From NCBI GenBank assembly GCA_012515885.1, contig JAAYXN010000360.1, positions 1-16,041 of the forward strand: a stretch of 16,041 bases of DNA, read 5' to 3'. Shown here one piece after another: positions 1-7,842 of the stretch. The stretch is from Rhodococcus sp. (in: high G+C Gram-positive bacteria). GTDB taxonomy: Bacteria; Actinomycetota; Actinomycetes; Mycobacteriales; Mycobacteriaceae. The notes beneath the pieces are model-generated. The model searched no databases. It was not told the DNA's origin and saw nothing but the letters and a program-made list of their open reading frames with translations. The first letter of the stretch is position 1. Every line of letters starts with the position of its first letter. A program made the translations under genes and the position numbers.

Positions 1-1233
1 GATGTAGCCACCGGCAGCGAGCGCGGTCAGCGCATCTACGGTGCTTTTGACATGCAGCGTCTTGTCGGCGCGGCCGTGGACGAGTTGCAGCAGTTGCACT
101 GCGAATTCCACGTCACGGAGGCTGCCTCGACCGAGTTTGAGTTCGCGTTCACGCAGTTCGGCAGGCACGAGTTCTTCGACGCGGCGACGCATCGCCTGTA
201 CTTCGGGAACGAAGTCTTCGCGCTCGGACGCGGTCCACACCATGGGGCTCAGTGCCTCATCGTAGCGTCGACCAAGTTCCATATCGCCCGTCATCGGGCG
301 CGCTTTCAGTAGTGCTTGGAACTCCCACGTTTTGGCCCACCGCTTGTAGTACGCGATGTGGGAGTCGAGGGTACGAACCAGTTCGCCTGACTTACCTTCC
401 GGGCGCAGGGCGGCGTCGACGTCGAAGAACGCGGACGAACCGATGCGCATCATCTCGCCGGCGATACGCGCGGCGGTCGAATCGGCGGGTTCCGCGACAA
501 AAACGATGTCGACGTCAGAAACATAATTGAGTTCGCGGGCACCGCATTTGCCCATAGCGATCACAGCCAGCCGCACGGGGCACGGCTTGTCTGGACACAC
601 GGTAGCGACAGCAACCGCCAGAGCTGCGGTCAGTGCGGCATCAGCCAGATCCGAAAGCTGGTGCCCCACAGCCTGATATGGGACAACAGGCTCGTTCTCG
701 ACGGTGGCGGCTAGATCTGCTGCGGCGATCAGCATCAGCTGATCTCGGTAGGTCCTGCGCAATATCGCGATGGCGTCCGGACCGGTTACCTCTGCCCGAT
801 ACAGCTGGGCATCAGGCGACGCACCTTCTTCGCGTACCGCGTCAACTGATCCAAGCATCGCCGTCAACGCGCTCTCGCGCGTGATCGGCGGCATGTCGCC
901 GTCGAGGAGTTTCCATGACTGCGGCTCTGCCACGAGGTGATCGCCGAATGCGTCCGATGCCCCGATCAGCCCAAAGAGACGACCGCGCAGCGACTTATCG
1001 GTCCGCAGCTGTGCGTCCAGGGCAACCCAGTTCTCCCCCAACGCATCGTGCAGCCGCACCAAGGTGCGTAGCGCAAGGTCTGCGTTCGCGGCTCGCGAGA
1101 GCGCCCACAATAGTTCGGTGCTCTCTGCATCGTTCCATCCCAACGTCCGAAGGTCTTCCGGCGCACTGGGTTCGACCAGGCCTAGTCTTCCCGGTCCGGG
1201 AACTACTGACCTTGATGTAGGGGGTTTGACCAT
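1..1233 (-). CDS. glnE: Glutamine synthetase adenylyltransferase/adenylyl-removing enzyme, N-terminal part (cut by window edge)
   Basis: GlnE attaches and removes AMP on glutamine synthetase in response to nitrogen status. Reading from ATG at 1233, the frame stays open for exactly 411 codons to base 1, so the gene runs off the left edge. Family members are about 1000 residues, so what is visible is the N-terminal adenylyl-removing nucleotidyltransferase half. The nucleotidyltransferase signature GARELNYVSDVD lies at residues 231-242, ALRPEGKSG at 275-283 and GRGSLRDVEF at 368-377; all are typical GlnE blocks. The start is 13 bp behind the glnA2 stop on the same strand, so the two are probably one operon. 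In M. tuberculosis the same pair is Rv2221c-Rv2222c (from memory). The identification is firm; the C-terminal adenylylating domain cannot be judged here. Confidence 0.95.
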   Translation of the reverse strand, partial: MVKPPTSRSVVPGPGRLGLVEPSAPEDLRTLGWNDAESTELLWALSRAANADLALRTLVRLHDALGENWVALDAQLRTDKSLRGRLFGLIGASDAFGDHLVAEPQSWKLLDGDMPPITRESALTAMLGSVDAVREEGASPDAQLYRAEVTGPDAIAILRRTYRDQLMLIAAADLAATVENEPVVPYQAVGHQLSDLADAALTAALAVAVATVCPDKPCPVRLAVIAMGKCGARELNYVSDVDIVFVAEPADSTAARIAGEMMRIGSSAFFDVDAALRPEGKSGELVRTLDSHIAYYKRWAKTWEFQALLKARPMTGDMELGRRYDEALSPMVWTASEREDFVPEVQAMRRRVEELVPAELRERELKLGRGSLRDVEFAVQLLQLVHGRADKTLHVKSTVDALTALAAGGYI

Positions 1234-1246
1234 CGTCGCAGTCCGC

Positions 1247-2587
1247 TCACAACCCTAGGTAGGCTTTAAGTTCATACGGGGTGACGTTGCTGCGGTATTC
1301 CTCCCACTCCCGGCGCTTGTTGCGCAGGAAGAAGTCGAATACGTGCTCGCCGAGTGTTTCGGCAACAAGCTCGGACCGTTCCATTTCGCGCAGCGCCTGG
1401 TCGAGGTTCTGCGGCAGTTCCTTGTAGCCCATGGCGCGGCGCTCAGCCGGGGTCAGTGACCACACGTCGTCCTCGGCCTCGGGGGGAAGCTCGTAGCCCT
1501 TCTCGATGCCGCGCAAACCGGCAGCGAGCAGCACTGCGAACGTCAAGTATGGGTTGCAGGCTGAGTCAGGGCTGCGGATCTCGACACGACGCGACGACGC
1601 CTTGTTGGGCGTGTACATCGGGACACGGATCAACGCGGAACGGTTTGACGGGCCCCAGGACGCGGCCGTCGGTGCTTCACCGCCGTGAATGAGTCGCTTG
1701 TACGAGTTGACCCACTGGTTAGTGACGGCGCTGATCTCGTTGGCGTGCTCCAGAATGCCCGCGATGAACGCCTTACCCGTATCCGACAGCTGCATCGGAT
1801 CGTCCGGGTTGTGGAACGCGTTGGTGTCGCCTTCAAACAGGCTCATGTGCGTGTGCATCGCCGAGCCAGCCTGGTCGCTGAACGGCTTCGGCATGAAGCT
1901 CGCGCGCACACCTTCCTGGATGGCGACCTCTTTGACGAGGTAACGGAAGGTCATGACATTGTCTGCCATAGACAGTGCGTCCGCGTAGCGCAGGTCGATT
2001 TCCTGCTGCCCGGGTGCTGCCTCGTGGTGGCTGAACTCCACCGAGATGCCCATCGACTCCAAAGCGTCGATGGCGTGACGGCGGAAGTTGGGGGCTGAGT
2101 CATGCACAGCCTGGTCGAAGTAGCCGCCGCTGTCTGCGGGCACAGGCGGTGTGCCATCCATCGGACCGTTCTCGAGCAGGAAGAACTCGATCTCCGGGTG
2201 GACATAGCAGCTGAAGCCGAGATCGCCGGCCCGGTTGAGCTGGCGGCGTAGGACGTGGCGTGGATCGGCCCACGACGGCGAGCCGTCGGGCATCGCGATA
2301 TCGCAGAACATGCGCGCGGAGTGCTGGTGTCCTTTGCTTGAGGACCACGGCAGCACCTGGAAGGTCGATGCGTCGGGCTTGGCGACGGTGTCGGCCTCAG
2401 AGACGCGCGAGAAGCCTTCAATCGCAGAGCCATCGAAGCCGATGCCCTCTTCGAAGGCACCTTCTAACTCGGCCGGGGCGATCGCCACGGACTTGAGGTA
2501 ACCGAGCACGTCGGTGAACCACAGGCGAACAAATCGGATGTCGCGCTCTTCGAGGGTGCGCAGCACGAATTCCTTTTGGCGATCCAT
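1247..2587 (-). CDS. glnA2: Type I glutamine synthetase, GlnA2 class
   Basis: Catalyses ATP-dependent condensation of glutamate and ammonia to glutamine in the cytoplasm. The 446-residue protein has the whole GS-I pattern: the beta-Grasp N-terminus with GIGFDGSAIEGF, the metal-site HPEIEFFL, EFSHHEAAPGQQEIDLR, the ATP-site FMPKPF and MHTHMSLF, NQWVNSYKRL, the glutamate-binding GGEAPTAASWG, and RRVEIRSPDSACNPYL. Starting at ATG 2587 (MDRQKEF) gives the family length; an upstream in-frame ATG at 2605 would add six residues and lacks a ribosome site. The usual adenylylation tyrosine (NLYDLPPEE in GlnA1 types) is replaced in DVWSLTPAER, as in other GlnA2 proteins. The gene precedes glnE by 13 bp. 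It could in principle be another GS paralogue, but the synteny and close resemblance to mycobacterial GlnA2 argue against that. Confidence 0.96.
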   Translation of the reverse strand: MDRQKEFVLRTLEERDIRFVRLWFTDVLGYLKSVAIAPAELEGAFEEGIGFDGSAIEGFSRVSEADTVAKPDASTFQVLPWSSSKGHQHSARMFCDIAMPDGSPSWADPRHVLRRQLNRAGDLGFSCYVHPEIEFFLLENGPMDGTPPVPADSGGYFDQAVHDSAPNFRRHAIDALESMGISVEFSHHEAAPGQQEIDLRYADALSMADNVMTFRYLVKEVAIQEGVRASFMPKPFSDQAGSAMHTHMSLFEGDTNAFHNPDDPMQLSDTGKAFIAGILEHANEISAVTNQWVNSYKRLIHGGEAPTAASWGPSNRSALIRVPMYTPNKASSRRVEIRSPDSACNPYLTFAVLLAAGLRGIEKGYELPPEAEDDVWSLTPAERRAMGYKELPQNLDQALREMERSELVAETLGEHVFDFFLRNKRREWEEYRSNVTPYELKAYLGL

Positions 2588-2594
2588 GCTGTTC

Positions 2595-2600
2595 AGCCTA
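2595..2600 (-). promoter_or_regulatory. Possible -10 element for leaderless glnA2 transcript
   Basis: On the minus strand TAGGCT is followed by 7 nt and then the chosen glnA2 ATG. This fits the actinobacterial TANNNT hexamer placed so that transcription starts at the A of the start codon. No clear -35 is seen. Inference only. Confidence 0.4.
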
Positions 2601-2686
2601 GGCATGTCTCGTTAAATCCGTGTTACTTCGCTGGTACGGCCTTCGCACCACGCACTGCAGCGCGAGCGGATCTGATTAACGTTGCA

Positions 2687-4234
2687 CTAGCACGTCAATC
2701 CTGGCTCAGGGGCGGTGAGATCGACGAAATACGCGGTGATCGCGTCGTCGACGCAGGAATTGCCGTCGAGGACGACGGTGTGCTGGTTGCCCCGATACGT
2801 CACCAACGTGCCACCCAAGCCAGCCGCAAGGTCCACACCTGCCTGGTATGGCGTTGCGGGGTCCTCGGTGGTGGAGACGACGACGATGGGCGGTACGCCC
2901 GGCGCGGACACCTCGTGCGGCTCGCCGGTTGGTGGCACGGGCCAGAACGCGCATACATCGCGCGGCGCCTGCCCGGTGCCGCGGCCGTCGTCGAGGAAGG
3001 GCGCCACTTCGCGGTAGCGCATTTCGGCTTCGCCTGCGATCGCTGGATCGTCGACGGGCGGGTCATCGACGCAGCGAATCGCGATGAAGGCGTCTCCGAT
3101 GTTGGTGTACTTTCCCTCTTCGTTTCGACCCTCGTAGATGTCGGCGAGCATCAGCAGCGAGTCGCCGGTGCCGTTGGTCAGGCTCGTCAGTCCCCCGCGC
3201 AGCACTCCCCATAGTTGCTGCGAGTACAGCGCCTGCTGGACGCCGGTGATGGCGTCCCGGTAGCCCAACCCGCGTGGGTCAGTGGTTTCCGCTGGTGTGT
3301 CGATCAGCGGATCCACCAAGTCACGGAAACGGTCGACAGCCTGCGCTGGGTCAGAACCCAGAGGGCAGTCCGGGAGGGAGGTGCAGTCAGCTACGAAAGC
3401 GTCAAACGCGAGCTGGAACGCCTCGGCTTGCGCAATAACCTCCTCGACCGGGTCTTGTTGAGGATCGAGCGCGCCGTCGAGGACCATTGCGCGAATGTTG
3501 GTCGGGAAGGTTTCGGCATAGATCGTGCCCAAACGGCTGCCGTAGGAGTAGCCGAGGAAGTTGAGTTTCTCGTCGCCGAGCACCGCGCGAATAACGTCCA
3601 TATCCCGCACGACTTCATAGGTGCCGACGTGCGCTAGGACATCGACGCCGACGCGTTCGGCGCACGTATCAGCGAAATGCTGGTTGTCAGCTTCCGCGTT
3701 CGCGATGCCTTCCGGTGTCCGGTCGACGTCGTTGCGCGCCCGGTCCTCATCAATTTCTTTATCGGTCAGGCACCGAATCTGCGGTGTCGACGCACCCACG
3801 CCGCGCGGGTCGAATCCCACCACGTCGAAGCGGTCTCCGATGCCGGTGTTCTCGGCAATCGAGGCCATGGCGAGCCCGGAGGCGCCCGGGCCACCCGGGT
3901 TGACGAGGAGGGAACCTAGTGACTGTTTAGCTGCCTGAACCCGCGAAATGGCGATTTGGGCGGTCGCACCGTCGGGTTCGCTGTAGTTCAGCGGAACCTG
4001 AACGTGGGCGCATTCCATATCGCCGCTCAGCGGCCCGTCCGTCTCATAGTCTTCGCAACTCCCCCACGTGAGCGACTGCGTATAAAACCGGTCAAGACCC
4101 TCAGGGATCGGACCCCCATCCCCTGTGGGTGTCGCCTGGCCATCGGTCACCGTACCCCCACCACAACCGGCCACTATGACCGCCGCCAGGGCGAGACTGG
4201 CCGACGCTGACGCCATCCGCGCACGCTTCCACAT
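2687..4234 (-). CDS. Exported alpha/beta-hydrolase lipoprotein (Hip1/CaeA-like serine protease, TAP-like C-terminus)
   Basis: A 515-residue secreted lipoprotein. Residues 1-23 form a signal peptide with Trp-Lys-Arg-Ala-Arg at the start and a lipobox VAGC with Cys24. The alpha/beta-hydrolase core follows: LLVNPGGPGASG near 109-120 (oxyanion region), FDPRGVG at 141-147, nucleophile Ser230 in GYSYGS, acid Asp458 in TTEDPATP and His485 in GNQHTVV; the last part matches the TAP-like C-terminal domain. The triad spacing and length match M. tuberculosis Hip1/CaeA (Rv2224c), a cell-envelope serine hydrolase next to glnA2 and panB. ATG 4234 is chosen because it alone gives a proper signal peptide; the open frame runs 78 codons further upstream without similarity. 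M. tuberculosis has two such genes here (from memory); this window has one. Its substrate cannot be read from the sequence. Confidence 0.9.
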   Translation of the reverse strand: MWKRARMASASASLALAAVIVAGCGGGTVTDGQATPTGDGGPIPEGLDRFYTQSLTWGSCEDYETDGPLSGDMECAHVQVPLNYSEPDGATAQIAISRVQAAKQSLGSLLVNPGGPGASGLAMASIAENTGIGDRFDVVGFDPRGVGASTPQIRCLTDKEIDEDRARNDVDRTPEGIANAEADNQHFADTCAERVGVDVLAHVGTYEVVRDMDVIRAVLGDEKLNFLGYSYGSRLGTIYAETFPTNIRAMVLDGALDPQQDPVEEVIAQAEAFQLAFDAFVADCTSLPDCPLGSDPAQAVDRFRDLVDPLIDTPAETTDPRGLGYRDAITGVQQALYSQQLWGVLRGGLTSLTNGTGDSLLMLADIYEGRNEEGKYTNIGDAFIAIRCVDDPPVDDPAIAGEAEMRYREVAPFLDDGRGTGQAPRDVCAFWPVPPTGEPHEVSAPGVPPIVVVSTTEDPATPYQAGVDLAAGLGGTLVTYRGNQHTVVLDGNSCVDDAITAYFVDLTAPEPGLTC

Positions 4235-4380
4235 ACTGTCGATCGTGCCAGGCGAGAAGGCGCTGTGACCCAACGCACTCACACCGCCCCTACGCGGCGG
4301 CCCGTCACGGTGGCAGACTGGTGGCGTCATCACCCAACCCGGGGACCCAACACTTGGGCCTCGAGGACGAGAGGGACACG
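4235..4380. promoter_or_regulatory. Divergent intergenic region between the hydrolase gene and panB
   Basis: These 146 bp separate two divergently read genes and must hold both promoters. On the plus strand GAGAGGG lies just ahead of the panB ATG as a ribosome site. No convincing -35/-10 pair or operator palindrome could be picked by eye. Confidence 0.4.
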
Positions 4381-5229
4381 ATGTCCGAGAACACCTCCCC
4401 CTACGGCTCCGCGCCCGTAGCCGCTGATGCTCCCCGCCGTAAAACTCGGGTGCACCACCTGCAGGCAATGAAGTCCGAGGGCACCCGCTGGTCGATGCTC
4501 ACCGCCTACGACTACTCCACAGCCCGCCTCTTCGACGAAGCCGGAATCCCGGTTCTGCTCGTCGGCGACTCGGCTGCCAACGTGGTCTACGGCTACGACA
4601 CCACCGTCCACGTCACCATGGATGAGCTGATCCCGCTGGTCCGCGGCGTAGTGCGTGGCGCACCGAACGCACTGGTCGTCGCTGACCTGCCGTTCGGTAG
4701 CTACGAAACGTCACCACAGCAGGCCGTCACGTCCGCAACGCGCTTTATGAAGGAAGGCCAAGCGCACTGCGTCAAGATTGAAGGTGGCGAGCGCATCGCC
4801 CCCCAAATCGCTGCACTGACCGCCGCCGGCATTCCCGTCATGGCACATATCGGTTTCACGCCGCAAAGCGTCAACGCTCTCGGCGGCTTCCGCGTGCAGG
4901 GCCGCGGCGACGCCGCCCAACAGCTCGTTGCTGACGCCATCGCCGTCCAAGAAGCAGGCGCCTTCGCTGTCGTCATGGAAATGGTGCCCGCTGATTTGGC
5001 TGGCCAGGTCACCCGCAAGTTGACCATCCCGACCGTCGGTATCGGTGCGGGCGTCGAATGCGACGCACAGGTACTCGTCTGGCAAGACATGGCCGCGTAC
5101 ACCAGCGGAAAGACGGCGAAATTCGTCAAACACTTCGCGCATATTGGTGACGATCTGCGCAGCGCTGCCGCCGAGTATGCGCGTGAGGTTGCCGCAGGCA
5201 CCTTCCCCGGACCCGAGCACACCTTCTGA
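4381..5229 (+). CDS. panB: 3-methyl-2-oxobutanoate hydroxymethyltransferase
   Basis: First step of pantothenate/coenzyme A synthesis: transfers a hydroxymethyl group from 5,10-methylene-tetrahydrofolate to 3-methyl-2-oxobutanoate to give ketopantoate; Mg-dependent, cytoplasmic. The 282-residue protein has the PanB landmarks: MLTAYDYSTA (39-48), metal ligand Asp63 in LLVGDSAANV, Asp102 in VADLPFGSY, VKIEGG with Glu134, AHIGFTPQS (155-163), catalytic Glu200 in VMEMVPADL and the TVGIGAG block. ATG 4381 is chosen for the ribosome site AGAGGG about 6 nt upstream and because it gives the family length; an upstream in-frame GTG at 4321 adds 20 unsupported residues. The stop TGA shares its last base with the ATG of the next gene, so the two are probably co-translated. 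Rv2225 (panB) is in the same place in M. tuberculosis. Confidence 0.96.
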   Translation: MSENTSPYGSAPVAADAPRRKTRVHHLQAMKSEGTRWSMLTAYDYSTARLFDEAGIPVLLVGDSAANVVYGYDTTVHVTMDELIPLVRGVVRGAPNALVVADLPFGSYETSPQQAVTSATRFMKEGQAHCVKIEGGERIAPQIAALTAAGIPVMAHIGFTPQSVNALGGFRVQGRGDAAQQLVADAIAVQEAGAFAVVMEMVPADLAGQVTRKLTIPTVGIGAGVECDAQVLVWQDMAAYTSGKTAKFVKHFAHIGDDLRSAAAEYAREVAAGTFPGPEHTF

Positions 5230-5651
5230 TGAACCGCCCGCGCGTGGGTGCGCGTGTTTTCAGCGGAATCGGCGCGGTGGCGTTGGCGCTCGTGGTGACC
5301 TCCTGTGGATCACCGTCGACGTCGGCGCCTCAGACCCCCGCGCCCGAATCTACTGACGGCGCACCCACGGCGGTTGCGGGTGATGTCACTACGGAACAAG
5401 CGGCGGCCCTCTGCAACGACCTTGAAGGGCAACTGCAAAGCTGGCGAACCTACACACCCACGATCGGCAAAACCGGTCTCAACGGTGTCATCGTCACCTG
5501 GATCGCCCAGCACGGACTCAACCCGATCGAGTTTGCGCAAGACCGTGCCCGAATCGACGCCATCACCAACAACGAGTGCCCCGAGGTACGCCAAGGAGCT
5601 ATCGACGCTCTCGACATCCCCGACCTCGCATCAGGACTGATCGGCTTCTAG
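5229..5651 (+). CDS. Small secreted lipoprotein, function unknown
   Basis: A 140-residue protein with an N-terminal signal peptide: basic residues in the first nine, a hydrophobic stretch at about 10-24 and lipobox VTSC with Cys26, so probably lipid-anchored on the outer face of the membrane. A Ser/Thr/Pro/Ala-rich linker (about 27-50) leads to a globular domain starting EQAAALCNDLEGQLQ. That domain contains two further cysteines (in ALCND and NNECPEV) which could pair outside the cell. I do not recognise the family. The ATG overlaps the panB stop by one base (TGATG), which implies translational coupling. Its TAG stop lies inside a CTAG that starts a tandem repeat. A role in pantothenate metabolism is not implied by anything seen in the protein. 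Confidence 0.8.
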   Translation: MNRPRVGARVFSGIGAVALALVVTSCGSPSTSAPQTPAPESTDGAPTAVAGDVTTEQAAALCNDLEGQLQSWRTYTPTIGKTGLNGVIVTWIAQHGLNPIEFAQDRARIDAITNNECPEVRQGAIDALDIPDLASGLIGF

Positions 5652-5730
5652 TCGTCGCTGCACTCCTACAGCGCCCCCCTAGCCGCCGCTGCACTCCTAC
5701 AGCGACCTCTAGTCGTCGTTCCACTCCTCG
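5648..5730. repeat. Tandem repeat of about 30 bp, 2.7 copies, overlapping two convergent stop codons
   Basis: Units begin at CTAG in 5648, 5679 and 5709 (periods 31 and 30 bp) and share CTAG-CGTCG-TGCACTCCT with small changes. The third copy is the coding end of the minus-strand gene at 5709-5897 (residues DEEWNDD and stop). The first copy contains the TAG that ends the plus-strand lipoprotein gene. The palindromic CTAG therefore gives a stop on both strands. Confidence 0.75.
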
Positions 5731-5897
5731 TCCGCCTGATCGGCGACCTTGTTGCGCTCAGCCGCAATTTCCAACGCATGTCTCGCAGCCTCGCGAGTTG
5801 GGTATGGACCCATACGGGTAAACGTCGAAGTTTCGGGACCTAGCGTCACCTCGCCGGTGGTCAGGTCGTAGTACCAAAGCTCGTCAGGATTTGTCAT
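5709..5897 (-). CDS. Small conserved actinobacterial protein (WYYDL...GEV type, often labelled SPOR-like)
   Basis: A 62-residue acidic protein beginning MTNPDELWYYDLTTGEV and containing RMGPYPTREAARHALEIAAERN. I recognise this pattern from short actinobacterial proteins often labelled SPOR domain-containing or wrongly methionine aminopeptidase; their function is not known. ATG 5897 is chosen because the conserved part begins just after it; the open frame extends 25 codons further up without resemblance to the family. It has no signal peptide or membrane segment, so it is probably cytoplasmic. It converges on the panB-lipoprotein pair, and its last codons are the source of the tandem repeat at 5648-5730. 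The very acidic tail (ADQADEEWNDD) is normal for the family as I remember it. Confidence 0.75.
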   Translation of the reverse strand: MTNPDELWYYDLTTGEVTLGPETSTFTRMGPYPTREAARHALEIAAERNKVADQADEEWNDD

Positions 5898-5991
5898 GTG
5901 TCTAGTGTCTCTCAAGACTCCGTGACAGGTCGCGAAAACCCGTGTGACTGTTACCCTTGGCAACAACCTCACCCGCTCGATTGGAGTTCAC

Positions 5992-6096
5992 ATGTCAACG
6001 ATCATTTTTGATCACCTCCTCCCCTACGTCGGCCCTGACGCGGCCACCTACTGGGCCAACGTGTTGGCAATTGGCCCGTACGGAAAGTCCGGCTAA
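5992..6096 (+). CDS. Probable 34-residue protein, unknown
   Basis: A short frame from ATG 5992 to TAA 6096, with GGAG 7-8 nt upstream as ribosome site and mostly G or C in third codon positions. The product begins MSTIIFDHLLPYVGPD and ends AIGPYGKSG; the middle TYWANVLAI is hydrophobic, but there is no clear full membrane helix. The nearest possible -10 is TACCCT at 5952-5957. A strong hairpin starts 14 bp after the stop, so the unit has start signal, frame and possible terminator. It lies between the divergent small gene at 5709-5897 and rnpB. I do not recognise it; it could be a membrane-associated microprotein or a leader peptide, and the coding status is inferred. Confidence 0.55.
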   Translation: MSTIIFDHLLPYVGPDAATYWANVLAIGPYGKSG

Positions 6097-6110
6097 ACAA
6101 GCCTTACGCA

Positions 6111-6145
6111 CAAGAGGCGCCCGCGAAACTCGCGGGCGCCTCTTG
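6111..6145. terminator. Perfect 15-bp hairpin with 5-nt loop, candidate bidirectional terminator
   Basis: CAAGAGGCGCCCGCG pairs completely with its reverse complement across AAACT. Neither side carries a T-run, as is common for actinobacterial stem-only terminators. It follows the 34-codon gene on the plus strand and the 3' end of rnpB on the minus strand, so it could end both. Confidence 0.7.
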
Positions 6146-6205
6146 ACGTATCTGGTGAAAGTTGTGGTTGATCCTGCAGACCAGTTGATCCCTAAAAGAC
6201 AACAG

Positions 6206-6636
<431 letters not shown>

Positions 6637-6643
6637 TCGTTAA

Positions 6644-6649
6644 GCGTAC
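6644..6649 (-). promoter_or_regulatory. -10 element of rnpB
   Basis: TACGCT on the minus strand lies 7 nt before base 6636, where the P1 helix of the RNase P RNA begins. The TANNNT form and spacing place the transcription start exactly at the structural 5' end. No strong -35 was seen. Confidence 0.55.
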
Positions 6650-6705
6650 CGCGGCGCGTTCCCCGCCATTTCCACAGCGTGAAGAATCCCGTTGCCGCGC
6701 ATTTT

Positions 6706-7842
6706 CTACGACGTCAGGTGCGATGTGTCGTTCACTAGGCGCACGGACCCGCGGCCCTCGTCATAGAACTCGGCGATACTCAGGGACGCCAAATCCAAAT
6801 GCAGGCGATACAGCAGCGACGGCCCGCCGTCGAGTGCGAGTTGAAGCATCGTCTTGATGGGGGTCACGTGGGAAACCACCAACAGGTTGGCGCCCCCGAA
6901 CTGTTCGCTGAGTTCGTCTCGCGCGGTGAGGACGCGGGCGCGGACCTCGTCGAAACTTTCACCGCCAGGCGGACGCACGGATGTATCTGAGAGCCACTGC
7001 TGATGCAGCTGCGGATCACGTGCCGCGGCTTCAGAAAAGGTCAGCCCTTCCCACTCGCCGAAGTCGGTCTCGATGAGACCTTCGTGAACCTGCACGGGGA
7101 GCCCTAGAGCGTGTGCTGCGGCGTCAGCGGTCGCTCGGGTACGTGCGAGCGGTGAAGTAATCACGGCCGCGACACCTCCGCGCGCGGCGAACCGCTTGGC
7201 AGATTGGGCGGCCTGGGTCTGACCGAGATCGGTCAGTTCCGGGTTTCCGCGGCCCGAGTAGCGGCGCTCAACCGACAGCGGTGTCTGACCGTGACGCAGC
7301 AGCAGGAAGCATGTCGGGGTTCCGGACGTGGCCATCCAGCCCGGAGCAGCCGGGGTCGCGTCACTGCATGACGCGGCAGGCTCAACATCTGAATCCTCAC
7401 CTGCCCCAGCATCACTGGCATCGGCGGGGCTCTGGGCGTCGTCCATCGCCTCGTTGGCGAGACGGTCAGCGTGTGAGTTTTCGGCCCGCGGAATCCACGT
7501 CCAGGTGACCTCGTCGAACGAGCGCGCGAGATCAGCCGCCTGCCGGTTCAGCGGAATCATGTCGGGGTGCTTGACCTTCCAGCGCCCCGACATCTGTTCG
7601 ACGACAAGTTTGGAATCCATCCGGACGTCCACGGCACCTGCACCTAGCTCGCGTGCTGCCATCAAACCTGCAATCAGTCCCCGGTATTCGGCAACATTGT
7701 TGGTGGCGACACCGAGGTATTCGCACCGCTCAGCGAGCGCCCGCTGGCGGTCGCGGTCGAACACGACAGCGCCGTACCCGGCTGGCCCCGGGTTTCCTCG
7801 TGAACCGCCGTCCGCCTCAATGATGACCCGGGGGCCACTCAC
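6706..7842 (-). CDS. Fused ribonuclease HI / histidine (acid) phosphatase
   Basis: A two-domain, 378-residue cytoplasmic protein. Residues 5-135 are RNase HI, which cuts RNA in RNA-DNA hybrids: EADGGSRGNPG with Asp11, NNVAEY with Glu52, MDSK with Asp76 and HADRLANEA with Asp126 are the four metal-binding acids. A linker rich in Asp, Ala and Ser (136-172) joins a histidine phosphatase with RHGQT (His184), LTDLGQTQA, the SPLARTRATA block and VVSHVTP near the end. M. tuberculosis Rv2228c has the same fusion, and its phosphatase half has been linked to alpha-ribazole phosphate in cobalamin synthesis. GTG 7842 is chosen: it overlaps the stop of the preceding gene by 4 bp (GTGA), and AAGGA lies upstream. 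A TTG or ATG further up at 7881 would lie inside that gene. Confidence 0.93.
   Translation of the reverse strand: MSGPRVIIEADGGSRGNPGPAGYGAVVFDRDRQRALAERCEYLGVATNNVAEYRGLIAGLMAARELGAGAVDVRMDSKLVVEQMSGRWKVKHPDMIPLNRQAADLARSFDEVTWTWIPRAENSHADRLANEAMDDAQSPADASDAGAGEDSDVEPAASCSDATPAAPGWMATSGTPTCFLLLRHGQTPLSVERRYSGRGNPELTDLGQTQAAQSAKRFAARGGVAAVITSPLARTRATADAAAHALGLPVQVHEGLIETDFGEWEGLTFSEAAARDPQLHQQWLSDTSVRPPGGESFDEVRARVLTARDELSEQFGGANLLVVSHVTPIKTMLQLALDGGPSLLYRLHLDLASLSIAEFYDEGRGSVRLVNDTSHLTS

Noticed and set aside
1685..2098. Plus-strand frame of 137 codons inside the glnA2 region, plus several at 41-1220 opposite glnE
   Set aside because: They are shadows of glnA2 and glnE, whose motifs are clear on the minus strand.
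4235..4468. 78 extra N-terminal codons for the exported hydrolase
   Set aside because: They would bury the signal peptide and lipobox inside the protein and overlap the panB start.
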